From an uncultured Helicobacter sp. (GTDB taxonomy: Bacteria > Campylobacterota > Campylobacteria > Campylobacterales > Helicobacteraceae): a DNA stretch of 64,000 nucleotides. Where the stretch lies: contig NZ_CALBGN010000012.1 of assembly GCF_937893305.1 (NCBI RefSeq), positions 124,001 to 188,000 of the forward strand. Direction: 5' to 3'. Below the pieces are notes generated by a model that worked only from the letters and a program-made list of their open reading frames with translations, was not told the origin of the DNA and ran no database searches. This document shows positions 34,881 to 44,258 of this stretch, piece by piece. The position numbers were made by a program, and so were the translations under genes. Position 1 is the first letter of the stretch. Each line of letters starts with the position of its first letter.

Positions 34881-36849
34881 ATTCCCCCTTTGTTTGTTTA
34901 TATGTTTCTTGCCAAGATTGTGGCGTTAAACAATCTTGCACTTGTCCAATTTCTTTATATTTTGCGTAATAATCTTCAACGAATGCTAGAATTTTAGAAT
35001 CCTTTGGCTTGTAATTTCCTTTAGAATCTTTTTGTGCATAATGCCTTAAAAACAAGTCTGCATCTTGCTTGTTTAGATAAATCTCAATCAACTGATTATA
35101 GGCTTCTAAATATCTTTTCTCCAAAGCTTTTAGAGTTGTATCATTAAAAGCAACTTCTAAAGCAACACTCTCAAAGTCTCCTTTATAGCGCAAAACTTCA
35201 GCGTCAAAAAGTACTTGCAAGTGAATAAGCCCTTCACAATAATATGGCAACACTTCATCTTCTTCCATCCACGCAATCAAGCCCACTGCACGCGCAATTG
35301 TATTAAAAATCAATTCCTTTAAAAGTGGCTTATTTTCTCTTGTAAAATAATACGCCAATCCACCCATTGTTGCTTTAAATTCTTCTATATTTTTGAACTG
35401 CCCACTAATATTCATCTGCAATTCACTATCTAAATCCACCCACAAAATATGCCCAAACTCGTGTCCTATAGTAGAAATTTCATAGACTTTATACCAATCT
35501 TGCTTTCTAAAAAATAGCAATTCTCTATTAAAATCCAAAAAATCCTTTGAAAAAGTCTTACTAGAAAGCAACATAAAAGGCTTTGACAAAGAAATCTCAC
35601 GCACTCTATCTGGAAAATAAAAAATCTTTTTGCCGTATTTTGCACTTACTTTTTCATCATTTGGCACAACTTGCGCACTAAAAAGTCCATTTAACTCTGC
35701 CCCATAAAACATTAGTGGCATTCCACCATAACTTTGAGTTTTTCTAAGAGCTTCTTGCACGCAACTATCAATAGAATCTTTATAAGAAGTCTTTTTAAAT
35801 TTTTTGCCATATTGTGCATAAAATTCAAACATTGATTCTTTAGAAATTTTAAAATCCATATTCGCACTAGGCTCTAACAAATCTACTCCATTATAAATTC
35901 TAGCTATCCTTAAATCCCACTCTGGTGCAACTGCCTTTCTGAAATGATCTTCATAATATTCTAAAGGATGTCCAATTTGTAAAGGAGTAGAAATTTGCAT
36001 CCACGCTTTATCTACAAGTCTCCAAGATTCCAATAAAAGTGTAGAATCCTTTTGCATTAGTGCATTTTGCAATGTTTTCAAATACGTAATATGCGCATCT
36101 TTTTGCTCTAAAGGCGGATAAATTTCTTCTAGTTTCTCTAAGGATTCCAAACTCTCATTAAATGCTTGATTTAAACCCTTAAATTCTTTTTCAAAAAACT
36201 CCGCATACGCCACTGCTTGATAAATAGAATCCTTAAATACAGGCACAGAATAACTCCGATCACTCATCTCGCCTTCTGTGCTAAAACCGCCCTTGCTAGC
36301 AAAATCTTTCTTACAACACTCAATGCTAGGCTCTATTGCTTGTAAAATTGCATTATAATCACCTTTAAAACGCGTATTTAATTCCTTATTAATTCCTAAA
36401 ATCAATTCTTTTTGCCACGCAAAGAAAAAAGCATTAAATGCGATTCCAATTTTATGGATAGATTCTAAAAGCGCACGCCAAAAGGGAGTTAAAAGACTTT
36501 TTTCCTTCAAAAACTCTAAAAGATTTTCGTGTTTTTGCATATAAAAATCACGTGTAATCTCTAAAAGTATCGCACGAATTTCTAAAATTTCTTCATCATC
36601 TATATTTAATTTTTGCAAAATATTTAACAATGCACCTTCTTTTAATCCAACAATACGCTCTATACAAGCAAAACGCGTTTCTGTATCATCAGAAATCCTT
36701 TTAAAAATAGGTTCTAAAAGCCTATTGGCTGCTTTAGATTCCATATTTTCATAAAGCGCATTTATGCTTTTATTTTGAGATTCCAAATAGCAATATAGCA
36801 CAACAATATCGCTTAAGATTCTCTTTTGCATTGTATTATTTTTCTGCAT
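34855..36849 (-). CDS. CiaB-like invasion-antigen family protein with zincin motif
   Basis: A 664-residue protein, largely helical, without signal peptide or membrane segment. A HEFGH motif at 463-467 within STIGHEFGHILW, with candidate third ligand Glu489 or Glu490 (NIEEFKA), reads as a gluzincin metallopeptidase site. By size and context it resembles Campylobacter invasion antigen B family proteins annotated in Helicobacter; this family call is from memory. CiaB was described as a flagellar-apparatus-secreted protein needed for invasion. It overlaps the TerB-DnaJ gene by 14 bases and cheR by 26, so it is expressed with both. Confidence 0.65.
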   Translation of the reverse strand: MQKNNTMQKRILSDIVVLYCYLESQNKSINALYENMESKAANRLLEPIFKRISDDTETRFACIERIVGLKEGALLNILQKLNIDDEEILEIRAILLEITRDFYMQKHENLLEFLKEKSLLTPFWRALLESIHKIGIAFNAFFFAWQKELILGINKELNTRFKGDYNAILQAIEPSIECCKKDFASKGGFSTEGEMSDRSYSVPVFKDSIYQAVAYAEFFEKEFKGLNQAFNESLESLEKLEEIYPPLEQKDAHITYLKTLQNALMQKDSTLLLESWRLVDKAWMQISTPLQIGHPLEYYEDHFRKAVAPEWDLRIARIYNGVDLLEPSANMDFKISKESMFEFYAQYGKKFKKTSYKDSIDSCVQEALRKTQSYGGMPLMFYGAELNGLFSAQVVPNDEKVSAKYGKKIFYFPDRVREISLSKPFMLLSSKTFSKDFLDFNRELLFFRKQDWYKVYEISTIGHEFGHILWVDLDSELQMNISGQFKNIEEFKATMGGLAYYFTRENKPLLKELIFNTIARAVGLIAWMEEDEVLPYYCEGLIHLQVLFDAEVLRYKGDFESVALEVAFNDTTLKALEKRYLEAYNQLIEIYLNKQDADLFLRHYAQKDSKGNYKPKDSKILAFVEDYYAKYKEIGQVQDCLTPQSWQETYKQTKGEYATANPAR

Positions 36850-37669
36850 TTTTATCTGCTTTTATAGCTTCATAAGCGGCATTAATTTCTTGTAATTTCT
36901 CTGTATATTTTTCAATAATAGACTCATCCAAGCCTTTATGGTGCAAAATATCTGGATGATATTCTCTAACTAGTTTTTTATAAGCACTTTTAATTTGCTC
37001 CATAGAATCTTCCTTGCTAACACCTAAGATCGCATAAGATTCTTGCAGACTTTTTGTCTGTGCGTTGCTTGTATAAAATTTTTCATAAGCATCATAAAGC
37101 GCGTTAAAATCGTCATTTTCAATCTCTAAATATGCCGCCACATCTAAAATAATCTCACGCTCATTCTCTCCTAATTCTCCATCAGCATACGCAAGAGATA
37201 GCAAATAATCCACAAGTTTTAAACGGCTTTTATACTGCCCTTTTGTGCGTTCAGCGTAACGCATCGTTAATTCTTCTACACTCTGTGTTGTATCCTTAAA
37301 AATCTTATGTAAAATCTCTAAAATCTCTTCTTTTTGATACATTGCACTTTGTAACAACAATGCATTGCTAATATCAATGATGGTATTTTCCATAAGTTCA
37401 GATTCTAGCTCACACACTTTTCCATCACTTTGTGCAAGCTTTGCAAGCAATCCTACAATAAGTCCATATTCACTATTGCGGATCTTTTCTTCACGACTTA
37501 ATTCTTCTGGTTGTTGTTGATCTTTGTAAGGGTTTTTGTATTGATCAAACTCTTCAAAGTCGCCTTGAGAATCAATCCGAGGTCGTTTATGCGGGTGATT
37601 TAAATAATCTTTAAAATTAATAAATGCAATCGCTATAATAACAATTGTAACAAGCAGTAAAATCTCCAT
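36836..37669 (-). CDS. DjlA-like TerB-DnaJ membrane co-chaperone
   Basis: An N-terminal membrane helix (about 3-19), a TerB-like domain (about 65-195) with LLAKLAQSDGKVCELE and LLSLAYADGELGENE, and a C-terminal J domain (about 208-270) with YAILGVSKEDSMEQIKSAYK and the HPD tripeptide. This matches DjlA, a type III DnaJ-family partner of DnaK at the inner membrane. Length 277. It is the first gene of the run DjlA - CiaB-like - cheR - cheB - yigZ. Confidence 0.88.
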   Translation of the reverse strand: MEILLLVTIVIIAIAFINFKDYLNHPHKRPRIDSQGDFEEFDQYKNPYKDQQQPEELSREEKIRNSEYGLIVGLLAKLAQSDGKVCELESELMENTIIDISNALLLQSAMYQKEEILEILHKIFKDTTQSVEELTMRYAERTKGQYKSRLKLVDYLLSLAYADGELGENEREIILDVAAYLEIENDDFNALYDAYEKFYTSNAQTKSLQESYAILGVSKEDSMEQIKSAYKKLVREYHPDILHHKGLDESIIEKYTEKLQEINAAYEAIKADKNAEK

Positions 37670-37680
37670 CTATTGCCACC

Positions 37681-37908
37681 TTATTTGCTAAAAAAGCCCT
37701 TGAATTTATTAAAAATCCCACCAGTCGCTAAAAACCCTAGCTCTTGTAGTTTCATCTTAATTGCATTTAACTCATTCTCATTTGCTTTAACTTCTACACT
37801 TTGTGTTGCAATATCCACGCGCAAACTTGGATACTTTTCCAAAAGCGCATCATTGATTTTTTTAACACAGCCTTCGCATTTGATATTTTGACATTGAATT
37901 CTTTGCAT
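37681..37908 (-). CDS. Heavy-metal-associated (HMA) domain protein, CopZ/CopP-like
   Basis: A 75-residue single HMA domain with the metal-binding motif KCEGC. Probably a cytoplasmic copper chaperone. The CopA pump usually found with it is not adjacent. ATG 37908 is favoured because GGGAA stands eight bases before it; an ATG 24 bases further out has no ribosome site. The C-terminus GFLATGGIFNKFKGFFSK is a little longer than in the minimal domain. Confidence 0.85.
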   Translation of the reverse strand: MQRIQCQNIKCEGCVKKINDALLEKYPSLRVDIATQSVEVKANENELNAIKMKLQELGFLATGGIFNKFKGFFSK

Positions 37909-37948
37909 TTTTGGATTCCCATAATTTATCATTAATTAAAGTTGTAAG

Positions 37949-38025
37949 TGGTGGGCCCTATAGGACTTGAACCTATGACCAATCGGTTATGAGCCGAGTG
38001 CTCTAACCAGCTGAGCTAAGGGCCC
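37949..38025 (-). tRNA. tRNA with CAU anticodon, probably tRNA-Ile2 (k2C) or elongator Met
   Basis: On the minus strand the 77 bases fold as a full cloverleaf: acceptor GGGCCCT/AGGGCCC, D-arm TTAGCTCAGCTGGTTAGAGC, anticodon arm with CTCATAA loop (CAU), T-arm with GGTTCAAGTCC and an encoded CCA end. The D-stem and variable-loop pattern is closer to the lysidine-modified Ile2 tRNA than to Met, but this cannot be settled by eye. The 5' end overlaps the rodA stop codon. Confidence 0.93.
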
Positions 38026-39131
38026 CTTTTTAAAAAAGAACTGTGATTATACACAAATTTATATCTAAAGGCAAGCAGGTTTTCAAGGATAGCAAATAAA
38101 ATCACAAAAGTAATAAAACTGCTCCCACCATAACTAAATAAAGGCAATGGAATCCCAACTACAGGAGCTAAACCAATCGTCATTGCAATATTTACACCTG
38201 AATAAATAAACACAAGCAATCCAACACAATAAGATACAACCTTCAAAAAATAATCTTTTTCATCTGTTTTACTCATTGAAAAAATATGAAAAATCAATGC
38301 ACCATAAAGAATAAAAAGTCCAACAACTCCCATAAAACCAAATCTCTCCACAAAATAAGGAAAAATAAAATCACTTGTTGCAATAGGCAAAAACTTATAC
38401 GCTGCTTGTGTTGCTTCTTCTTTCTCTTTACCATATAGCCCACCAGAGCCAATGGCGATAATAGATTGTTTGACTTGATAATCTGGATCTTTTAACACAA
38501 AATCCATAATCCGCTTTTTTTGATAATCATGTAAATTTGCATATAAAATAGGAGATAAAAACATCATTCCCACAAGCAAGGTGAGCCAAATTTTATAATT
38601 CACACCAATTAAAAACAGCATCCCAAAACTCATTAACAATAACACTAAAGCTGTCCCTAAATCTGGTTGCTTTAGCACAAGCACAAAGGGCAACAACACA
38701 AAAAAAGAAAGCTTTAAAAAATCTAGCAATTTATAACCATTTTTTTTAGGTGGGTTTTTGTTTATTAAATATGCCATCATTAAAATGAGTGCAGGCTTCA
38801 TCGTCTCTGAAGGCTGAAAAGTAAAATGCACAAAAGGAATTTCAAGCCATCTTTGTGCTCCCAAACGCGTATCCCCAAAGAGCTCTACTGCCACAAGCAA
38901 CAAAATGTTTATCCAGTAAAACCCGATAATCAACACCGACATTTTACGCACAGGTATTAAAAACACGGTAACAAAAACTAATAATCCCACAAAAACATAA
39001 ATCAATACTTTATTGCCCAAAAATACATTATTTTCATTGATTAGATACCAAGAAAGCAAAATAATAGGAGCAACTAATAAAGGGAGTGTAAAATCAAAAT
39101 ATGCTAGAATCTTGCGGTTAAAGCCAAACAA
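38016..39131 (-). CDS. rodA: SEDS-family rod-shape peptidoglycan polymerase RodA
   Basis: A 371-residue protein with about ten membrane segments and the family signature VPLPLFSYGGSSF type segment (GIPLPLFSYGGSS). By gene order next to the rluD-type gene it matches H. pylori mrdB/rodA. Its SEDS partner class B PBP is not in the window. TTG 39131 is the start, with AAGG seven bases upstream. The last codons run into the tRNA: the TAG stop is bases 8-10 of the tRNA sequence. Confidence 0.9.
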   Translation of the reverse strand: MFGFNRKILAYFDFTLPLLVAPIILLSWYLINENNVFLGNKVLIYVFVGLLVFVTVFLIPVRKMSVLIIGFYWINILLLVAVELFGDTRLGAQRWLEIPFVHFTFQPSETMKPALILMMAYLINKNPPKKNGYKLLDFLKLSFFVLLPFVLVLKQPDLGTALVLLLMSFGMLFLIGVNYKIWLTLLVGMMFLSPILYANLHDYQKKRIMDFVLKDPDYQVKQSIIAIGSGGLYGKEKEEATQAAYKFLPIATSDFIFPYFVERFGFMGVVGLFILYGALIFHIFSMSKTDEKDYFLKVVSYCVGLLVFIYSGVNIAMTIGLAPVVGIPLPLFSYGGSSFITFVILFAILENLLAFRYKFVYNHSSFLKRGP

Positions 39132-39184
39132 AAATAAACCTTAATTTTGAAAATATTTTAGAATTTTAACACAAAGAAACACCT

Positions 39185-40249
39185 ATGCAACAAGATTTTA
39201 GTCAAAATCCACAAAATTTAAAAACTTTTACAATCTCAAACAAAGGGGTCCGTGCTGATATTTTTCTCTCTCAAACCTTAAATATCTCACGCTCCAAAGC
39301 TCAAAATCTCATAGAAACTCAAAGAATTCTTTTAAACTCCAAGCCTATTAAAAAATACGGAATCCTATTAGACACCAACGACACTCTTACGCTAATTTCT
39401 AAATTAGAATCCAAAAAGGATTCCAACTTAGAACATTTTAAAAACCTAAATATCCCTATTTTATACGAAGATTCTGACCTTTTAATCCTAAACAAACCTG
39501 CAAATTTAATTGTGCATAGAACCGATGAAAAGGACACACAATTTACTCTTGTAGATTATTTAAAACATAAAGGATTTGCACTCTCAAATCTTGGCGATTC
39601 TTATCGTTTAGGTATCGTGCATAGACTTGATAAAAATACAAGTGGCGCAATTGTCATTGCCAAAAACAACGCCACACACGAACACTTAAGCGCGCAAATT
39701 AAAACTAGAGAAATGGGGCGCTACTATCTTTGTGTGATAAATCAACCTTTAAAGGAATCTCAAATCACACAAACCCCTATAATGCGACACCCAAAACATC
39801 GCTTAAAATATATTACCACATCTGCAAATCACCCCAATGCAAAAACCGCCAAAACAGCCTTTTTTGCTATCCCAACTTTTTTAGATTCCAACTTTTCTAG
39901 CAAGAACCCACCAAAAGAGATTCCAACTTTAATAGGAGCGAAGCTTTTTACAGGCAGAACCCACCAAATCCGCGTGCATTTAAACGCAATGAATCGCCAA
40001 ATTTTAGGTGATGGATTTTATGGTTACAAGGGAAATTACACAGGCAGAATCCTGCTTCACGCACATTTTTTACATCTTTTACATCCAAAAACACAAAAAC
40101 CTTTGGAGTTTTATGCACCTATCCCACAAGATATGCAAGAATTTCTCCATACACATTTTAATTTATCAATCTATCAAAATCCAAAAAATCCAAACCTTTT
40201 TGAAATCCCACTCTCACAAATTTACAAACAAGAATTTCACGCAATTTAA
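39185..40249 (+). CDS. RluA/RluD-family pseudouridine synthase
   Basis: N-terminal S4 domain (about 18-75; ADIFLSQTLNISRSKAQNLIE) and a catalytic domain with the aspartate motif GIVHRLDKNTSGAIVIAK. It modifies 23S rRNA or tRNA uridines. By context it matches H. pylori HP0745 (rluD-like). The 354-residue product holds at least four copies of the dispersed repeat: two facing copies at 39401-39429, and single copies at 39879 and 39919. Confidence 0.9.
   Translation: MQQDFSQNPQNLKTFTISNKGVRADIFLSQTLNISRSKAQNLIETQRILLNSKPIKKYGILLDTNDTLTLISKLESKKDSNLEHFKNLNIPILYEDSDLLILNKPANLIVHRTDEKDTQFTLVDYLKHKGFALSNLGDSYRLGIVHRLDKNTSGAIVIAKNNATHEHLSAQIKTREMGRYYLCVINQPLKESQITQTPIMRHPKHRLKYITTSANHPNAKTAKTAFFAIPTFLDSNFSSKNPPKEIPTLIGAKLFTGRTHQIRVHLNAMNRQILGDGFYGYKGNYTGRILLHAHFLHLLHPKTQKPLEFYAPIPQDMQEFLHTHFNLSIYQNPKNPNLFEIPLSQIYKQEFHAI
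39401..39429. repeat. Two facing copies of the dispersed repeat within the rluD-type gene
   Basis: AAATTAGAATCCAAAA followed directly by AAGGATTCCAACTT on the same strand, forming an inverted pair in coding DNA, translated as KLESKKDSNLE. Confidence 0.6.
39879..39895 (-). repeat. Dispersed 17-base repeat, copy within the rluD-type gene
   Basis: Exact AAAGTTGGAATCTAAAA on the minus strand; the gene reads it as FLDSNF. A 12-base partial copy (GATTCCAACTTT) follows at 39919. Confidence 0.75.
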
Positions 40250-40310
40250 TGCAATTTTTTTATATTTTATGCTAAAATTGACACCTTTAAACCCAAAACT
40301 CACAGGATTT

Positions 40311-41555
40311 ATGATGCACAAAAGATCTTTTTTAAATGTTTTAAGCGGAATCTTGGGCTTATTGTTTTTGTTTTTTAGCGGTTGTAGTAGCGCGGTTTTT
40401 AACACAAACTCAACAATTAATAACAACATTAACCCGCCAAGTGATATTAGAGCTTTAAGTGATGTTAATACTATTGCTTTTGAATGGAAACTCGTGCAAG
40501 ATCCAAGCGTAATGGGATATTATATTTATCGCAAAGAAGCCAACCAAACAGATTTTAAAAAGATTGCAACACTAGAATCACGCTTTAACACACATTATGC
40601 AGATAATGATCTAAAAGCAGGCACAACATACATTTATCACTTTACAACATTTGATAAAGACCACAATGTTTCTTCTTATTCTCCAGCAGTAAGTGCAACA
40701 ACACTTTCTATTGCAGCAGTAACCTATGCAGAAGCGATTAGCAACTATCCACGCAAAGTAAAAATTATTTGGAGTCCGCACCAAGATCCACGCGTTGTAG
40801 GCTATATTGTGCAGCGCAAAGATAAAAATGGAGAATGGAAAGAAGTTGGCAATATAAAAAGTCGCTTACTTGTAGAATTTTTAGACACAAAGCTAGAAGA
40901 TGAAACAACTTATACTTATCAAGTTTTAGCTTATAATGCAAAAAATTCTTTGTCTATCCCATCTTCTCCTGTTAGTGCCACAACTAAGCCAAAGCCTGTG
41001 CCTATCACTGGTTTTCAAGCCACACTTGACAAGCCAAAACAAATCACTCTAAGCTGGGATTTACACCCAAATCAAGAAGTTGTTTCTTATAAGATTTTGC
41101 GCTCTTCTTTTATTTCTAGCTTATTTAGCACTATTGCTACAATCCCTAGCAATACAAACATTTACCAAGATGTCATCAATAAAGATGGGGAGCGTTATCA
41201 ATACAAAATCATCGCTACAGATAAAGATGGGATTGATAGTCTTGAAAGCAGTCCCATTACTGGTGCAACACTTGCAATTCCAAGCGCACCAAGCATTACT
41301 TATGCGCGCATTGAAAATGGATCTGTTGTGCTTAGATGGACTCCAACTGATGATCGCGCAAAAGAATACATTGTATATAAAAAGGATTCCTTATTTTTTG
41401 GAGAAACCTTGCGCTATAATAAAGTCTTAACTGCAGAATTTATAGATAGAGAAATAAAAGCAGGAGAAAAATATTATTATCGCGTAAGTGCTATTGATGA
41501 AAATGGGTTGGAATCCAAACCTTCTGAAGAAGTTACCTTATCCTTACCAAAATAA
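40311..41555 (+). CDS. Fibronectin type III domain lipoprotein
   Basis: A signal peptide with lipobox FFSGC (start ATG 40311 or 40314, AGGA upstream) and about 414 residues. Four Fn3-like repeats can be seen by their recurring pattern of W..(H/N)xDPxVxGYxIxRK: near DPSVMGYYIYRK, DPRVVGYIVQRK, NQEVVSYKILR and RAKEYIVYKK. Probably anchored on the periplasmic side, where Fn3 repeats mediate binding. The long upstream frame before 40311 is inside the rluD-type gene and is not used. H. pylori HP0746 stands at this place. Ends one base before trmB. Confidence 0.88.
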   Translation: MMHKRSFLNVLSGILGLLFLFFSGCSSAVFNTNSTINNNINPPSDIRALSDVNTIAFEWKLVQDPSVMGYYIYRKEANQTDFKKIATLESRFNTHYADNDLKAGTTYIYHFTTFDKDHNVSSYSPAVSATTLSIAAVTYAEAISNYPRKVKIIWSPHQDPRVVGYIVQRKDKNGEWKEVGNIKSRLLVEFLDTKLEDETTYTYQVLAYNAKNSLSIPSSPVSATTKPKPVPITGFQATLDKPKQITLSWDLHPNQEVVSYKILRSSFISSLFSTIATIPSNTNIYQDVINKDGERYQYKIIATDKDGIDSLESSPITGATLAIPSAPSITYARIENGSVVLRWTPTDDRAKEYIVYKKDSLFFGETLRYNKVLTAEFIDREIKAGEKYYYRVSAIDENGLESKPSEEVTLSLPK

Positions 41556-41556
41556 T

Positions 41557-42792
41557 ATGCCACATTTCAAAACGCCAAATTTAACACTTCCAAATCTCCC
41601 ATGTAAAGTCATACATAACGCTGGGGAGTTTGAGTTTTTAGAATTTTTTACTTCTAAAAATCACCCAAGTTTCTCTCTATTGCAAGTGCGTTTTACACCT
41701 AAAAACAACTCCCAAACAAAAGATTTTTTTTTAGAAATCAAAAAAAATAAGCAAGAAACTCTTGTGCGATTTGATAAATACTCACGCATAGCCCCTATTG
41801 AGATTATCAAAAACGCACTTGAAATTCTTATGCAAATGCAAGATTCTATTTTAACGCATAATTTAAACCGCCGCACAATCACCCCAGAACACAAACTCCC
41901 TTTTATCAAAGAAATCAATGATTTTTTAGACTTTCAAGCACTCTTTGCTAAAACTTGCGAAAAATCCAAACAAAACTTTAAAGAGGTTTGGCTAGAAATA
42001 GGTTTTGGAAGTGGGAGACATTTACTTTATAATGCAAAGAAATATCCTAACATCCTGCATATCGGACTTGAAATCCACTACCCGTCATTAGAACAAGTTG
42101 CACGCCAAGTTGGAATCCAAAATTTGGATAATCTCCTAATTCTCGCATTTGATGCGCGCATTTTTTTAGAACTGCTCCCCTCAAATACACTTCATAAAAT
42201 CTTTGTGCATTTCCCAGTCCCTTGGGATAAAAAGCCACATCGTAGAATCTTTAGCCAATCCTTTGTTGCGCAATGCGCTAGAGTCTTAAAGCAAAATGGG
42301 CATTTACAATTACGCACCGATAGCTTAGAATACTTCACTTTTGCAGAAGATTTAATGCAAAAATTTAAAGATTCTTTTCAAACAGAATCATTTATCAATA
42401 CACAAGAAGCTATTGTAAGCAAATATGAAGCAAGATGGCTAAGAGAAGAAAAAGACATTTACAATCTTGAATGTTTTGCGCTTCAGACCTCTAAAGATCA
42501 AATGCTAGATTTTAATTTTTCGTTTGATTCTACGCTTTTACCAAGGCATTTTAATGCTAAAAAAATAATCCAAAACAATTACTTTTTACATCTTGAAGAC
42601 TTATTTTTTGGTAGAAAGAACAGCCTATTGCGCGTTGCTTTTGGAGATTTTAACTACCCAGAAACACGCTATGTTTTACAAGATTCTAATTTATATTATT
42701 TTAAAAACAATCCTTTACCAACAACAATCAATCACAAAGCGCACAATCTTTTAAATGCGTGCATTACTGAAAGTTTTAAGGAATCCTTATGA
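41557..42792 (+). CDS. trmB: tRNA (guanine-N7-)-methyltransferase, long campylobacterial form
   Basis: Makes m7G46 in tRNA. The SAM site EIGFGSGRHLLY and the FPVPWDKKPHRRIF motif are diagnostic. At 411 residues it is much longer than the roughly 240 of enteric TrmB: about 120 residues precede the core and about 110 follow, as known for Helicobacter. ATG 41557 directly follows the Fn3 stop; the upstream reading frame overlaps the Fn3 gene. Confidence 0.9.
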   Translation: MPHFKTPNLTLPNLPCKVIHNAGEFEFLEFFTSKNHPSFSLLQVRFTPKNNSQTKDFFLEIKKNKQETLVRFDKYSRIAPIEIIKNALEILMQMQDSILTHNLNRRTITPEHKLPFIKEINDFLDFQALFAKTCEKSKQNFKEVWLEIGFGSGRHLLYNAKKYPNILHIGLEIHYPSLEQVARQVGIQNLDNLLILAFDARIFLELLPSNTLHKIFVHFPVPWDKKPHRRIFSQSFVAQCARVLKQNGHLQLRTDSLEYFTFAEDLMQKFKDSFQTESFINTQEAIVSKYEARWLREEKDIYNLECFALQTSKDQMLDFNFSFDSTLLPRHFNAKKIIQNNYFLHLEDLFFGRKNSLLRVAFGDFNYPETRYVLQDSNLYYFKNNPLPTTINHKAHNLLNACITESFKESL

Positions 42793-43457
42793 ATCCTATT
42801 ATTCAAGCAAGTAATATCAACCTAGGCTATAAAAATGAAATCATTATCAAAAATGCAAACTTTAGCATTTATCCTAAAGAATTTGTTTTTGTAAGCGGAC
42901 CTAGCGGAAGTGGCAAAAGCACACTTTTACGCTCAATGTATGGAGATTTATCTTTAAAAAGTGGTTCGCTTGAAGTATGTGGCGTAGAAATGTTTAAGGC
43001 AAGCAAAAAAAATATAGAAATCTTGCGCCGTCATTTAGGGATTATCTTTCAAGACTATAAGCTAATTAAAGATTTTAATGTAGAAAAAAATGTAATGCTA
43101 CCTATGGTTATAGGAGGCTTTACTAAAGAATCCTGCCAAGCTCAAACTGATAGGCTTTTAGCACATATTAAACTCTCTCACAAAGGAAATAAATATCCAA
43201 TGGAATTAAGCGGTGGAGAGCAACAGCGTGTGGCAATGGCGCGCGCTTTAGCACATAATCCTCTTTTAATTCTAGCAGATGAACCCACAGGGAACTTAGA
43301 TGATTATTCTTCTGAGGTGATATGGAATCTCTTAAGGGGAGTTAATTTACAATTAGGAATCACCGTAGTTGTTGTAACACACAGAATCCCAGAAACATTA
43401 GGGATTAATTATAGACATTTTCATATTGAAGAGGGGATAATTTATGAACTCTCTTAA
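42789..43457 (+). CDS. ftsE: Cell-division ABC ATPase FtsE
   Basis: A 222-residue ATPase with Walker A GPSGSGKST, signature LSGGEQQRVAMARAL and Walker B LILADEPTG. It works with FtsX at the septum to control peptidoglycan hydrolysis via a periplasmic coiled-coil activator. The start overlaps trmB by four bases and the stop overlaps ftsX by 14. Confidence 0.95.
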   Translation: MNPIIQASNINLGYKNEIIIKNANFSIYPKEFVFVSGPSGSGKSTLLRSMYGDLSLKSGSLEVCGVEMFKASKKNIEILRRHLGIIFQDYKLIKDFNVEKNVMLPMVIGGFTKESCQAQTDRLLAHIKLSHKGNKYPMELSGGEQQRVAMARALAHNPLLILADEPTGNLDDYSSEVIWNLLRGVNLQLGITVVVVTHRIPETLGINYRHFHIEEGIIYELS

Positions 43458-44250
43458 AAATCACTTAAGTTTAATTATTCCACTTGTTGCTTTACTCTTT
43501 GCATTAGAGAGTATTTTATTGGTAAATCGCACATTAAACGACTATGAAAGCAAACTTGGGAAAAATTATGCAATCATTTTAGCCAGCAAAAAAGAATTAT
43601 CCCTACAAACCTTACGCGACAAAATCACAGAAGCGCAATCCCTAAATCAAATTGACGCACAAATTGTCTTGGAACGCCTAAAAAACAACATCAGTCAAGC
43701 AAATCTTATCTTGCTTAAAAAATCCTTACCATATTTTTATTCTTTAACACTAAACACCTATCCTAGCAATTCACGCTTAATTGCTATCCAAAAAACACTA
43801 GAAAACTTTGATGAAATCGTGCGAATTGAAACTTTCACTAAAAGCCATAATCAAATCTATCAACTTCTATTAATCATTAATGGTAGCATTATGATTTTCT
43901 CAAGCCTAATTGCGTTAATTAGCCTACTTTTAATGTTCAAACAAATTGAAATTTGGAAATTTCAACACCTAGAGCGTATGGAGATTATGACACTCTTTGG
44001 CGCGCCTTTATGGATGCGTTCTCAAGTGTTATTTCGCCTAGCCTGCATAGATGCAATCCTAGCAACTCTCATTGTTGCGGGGGGCTTATTTTATATTTCT
44101 CAAAATCCCTCTTTGTTAATCTTCTTTCAAGAATTAGGGTTAAATCCAGAGATTTTCTCTCCCATTTTAGATTCTATTGTTTTGCTACTCACCGGACTTA
44201 CACTCTCTTTAATCTCCGTATGGATTGTAAGCTTACAACAAAAAGACTAG
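43444..44250 (+). CDS. ftsX: Cell-division membrane protein FtsX
   Basis: A 268-residue protein with one N-terminal helix, a periplasmic domain of about 120 residues (YESKLGKNYAIIL...) and three C-terminal helices, the FtsX plan. Weakly conserved in sequence; context with ftsE and the EnvC-like gene supports it. Ends eight bases before the next gene. Confidence 0.9.
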   Translation: MNSLKNHLSLIIPLVALLFALESILLVNRTLNDYESKLGKNYAIILASKKELSLQTLRDKITEAQSLNQIDAQIVLERLKNNISQANLILLKKSLPYFYSLTLNTYPSNSRLIAIQKTLENFDEIVRIETFTKSHNQIYQLLLIINGSIMIFSSLIALISLLLMFKQIEIWKFQHLERMEIMTLFGAPLWMRSQVLFRLACIDAILATLIVAGGLFYISQNPSLLIFFQELGLNPEIFSPILDSIVLLLTGLTLSLISVWIVSLQQKD

Positions 44251-44258
44251 GATATTAA

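Noticed and set aside
37949..38025. Attachment site or integration at the CAU tRNA
   Set aside because: No duplicated tRNA 3' end, integrase or foreign gene lies on either side; neighbours are in the expected order for Helicobacter.
40008..40310. Longer Fn3 protein starting at 40008
   Set aside because: This part lies entirely within the rluD-type gene; the lipoprotein signal peptide begins at 40311, which has its own ribosome site.
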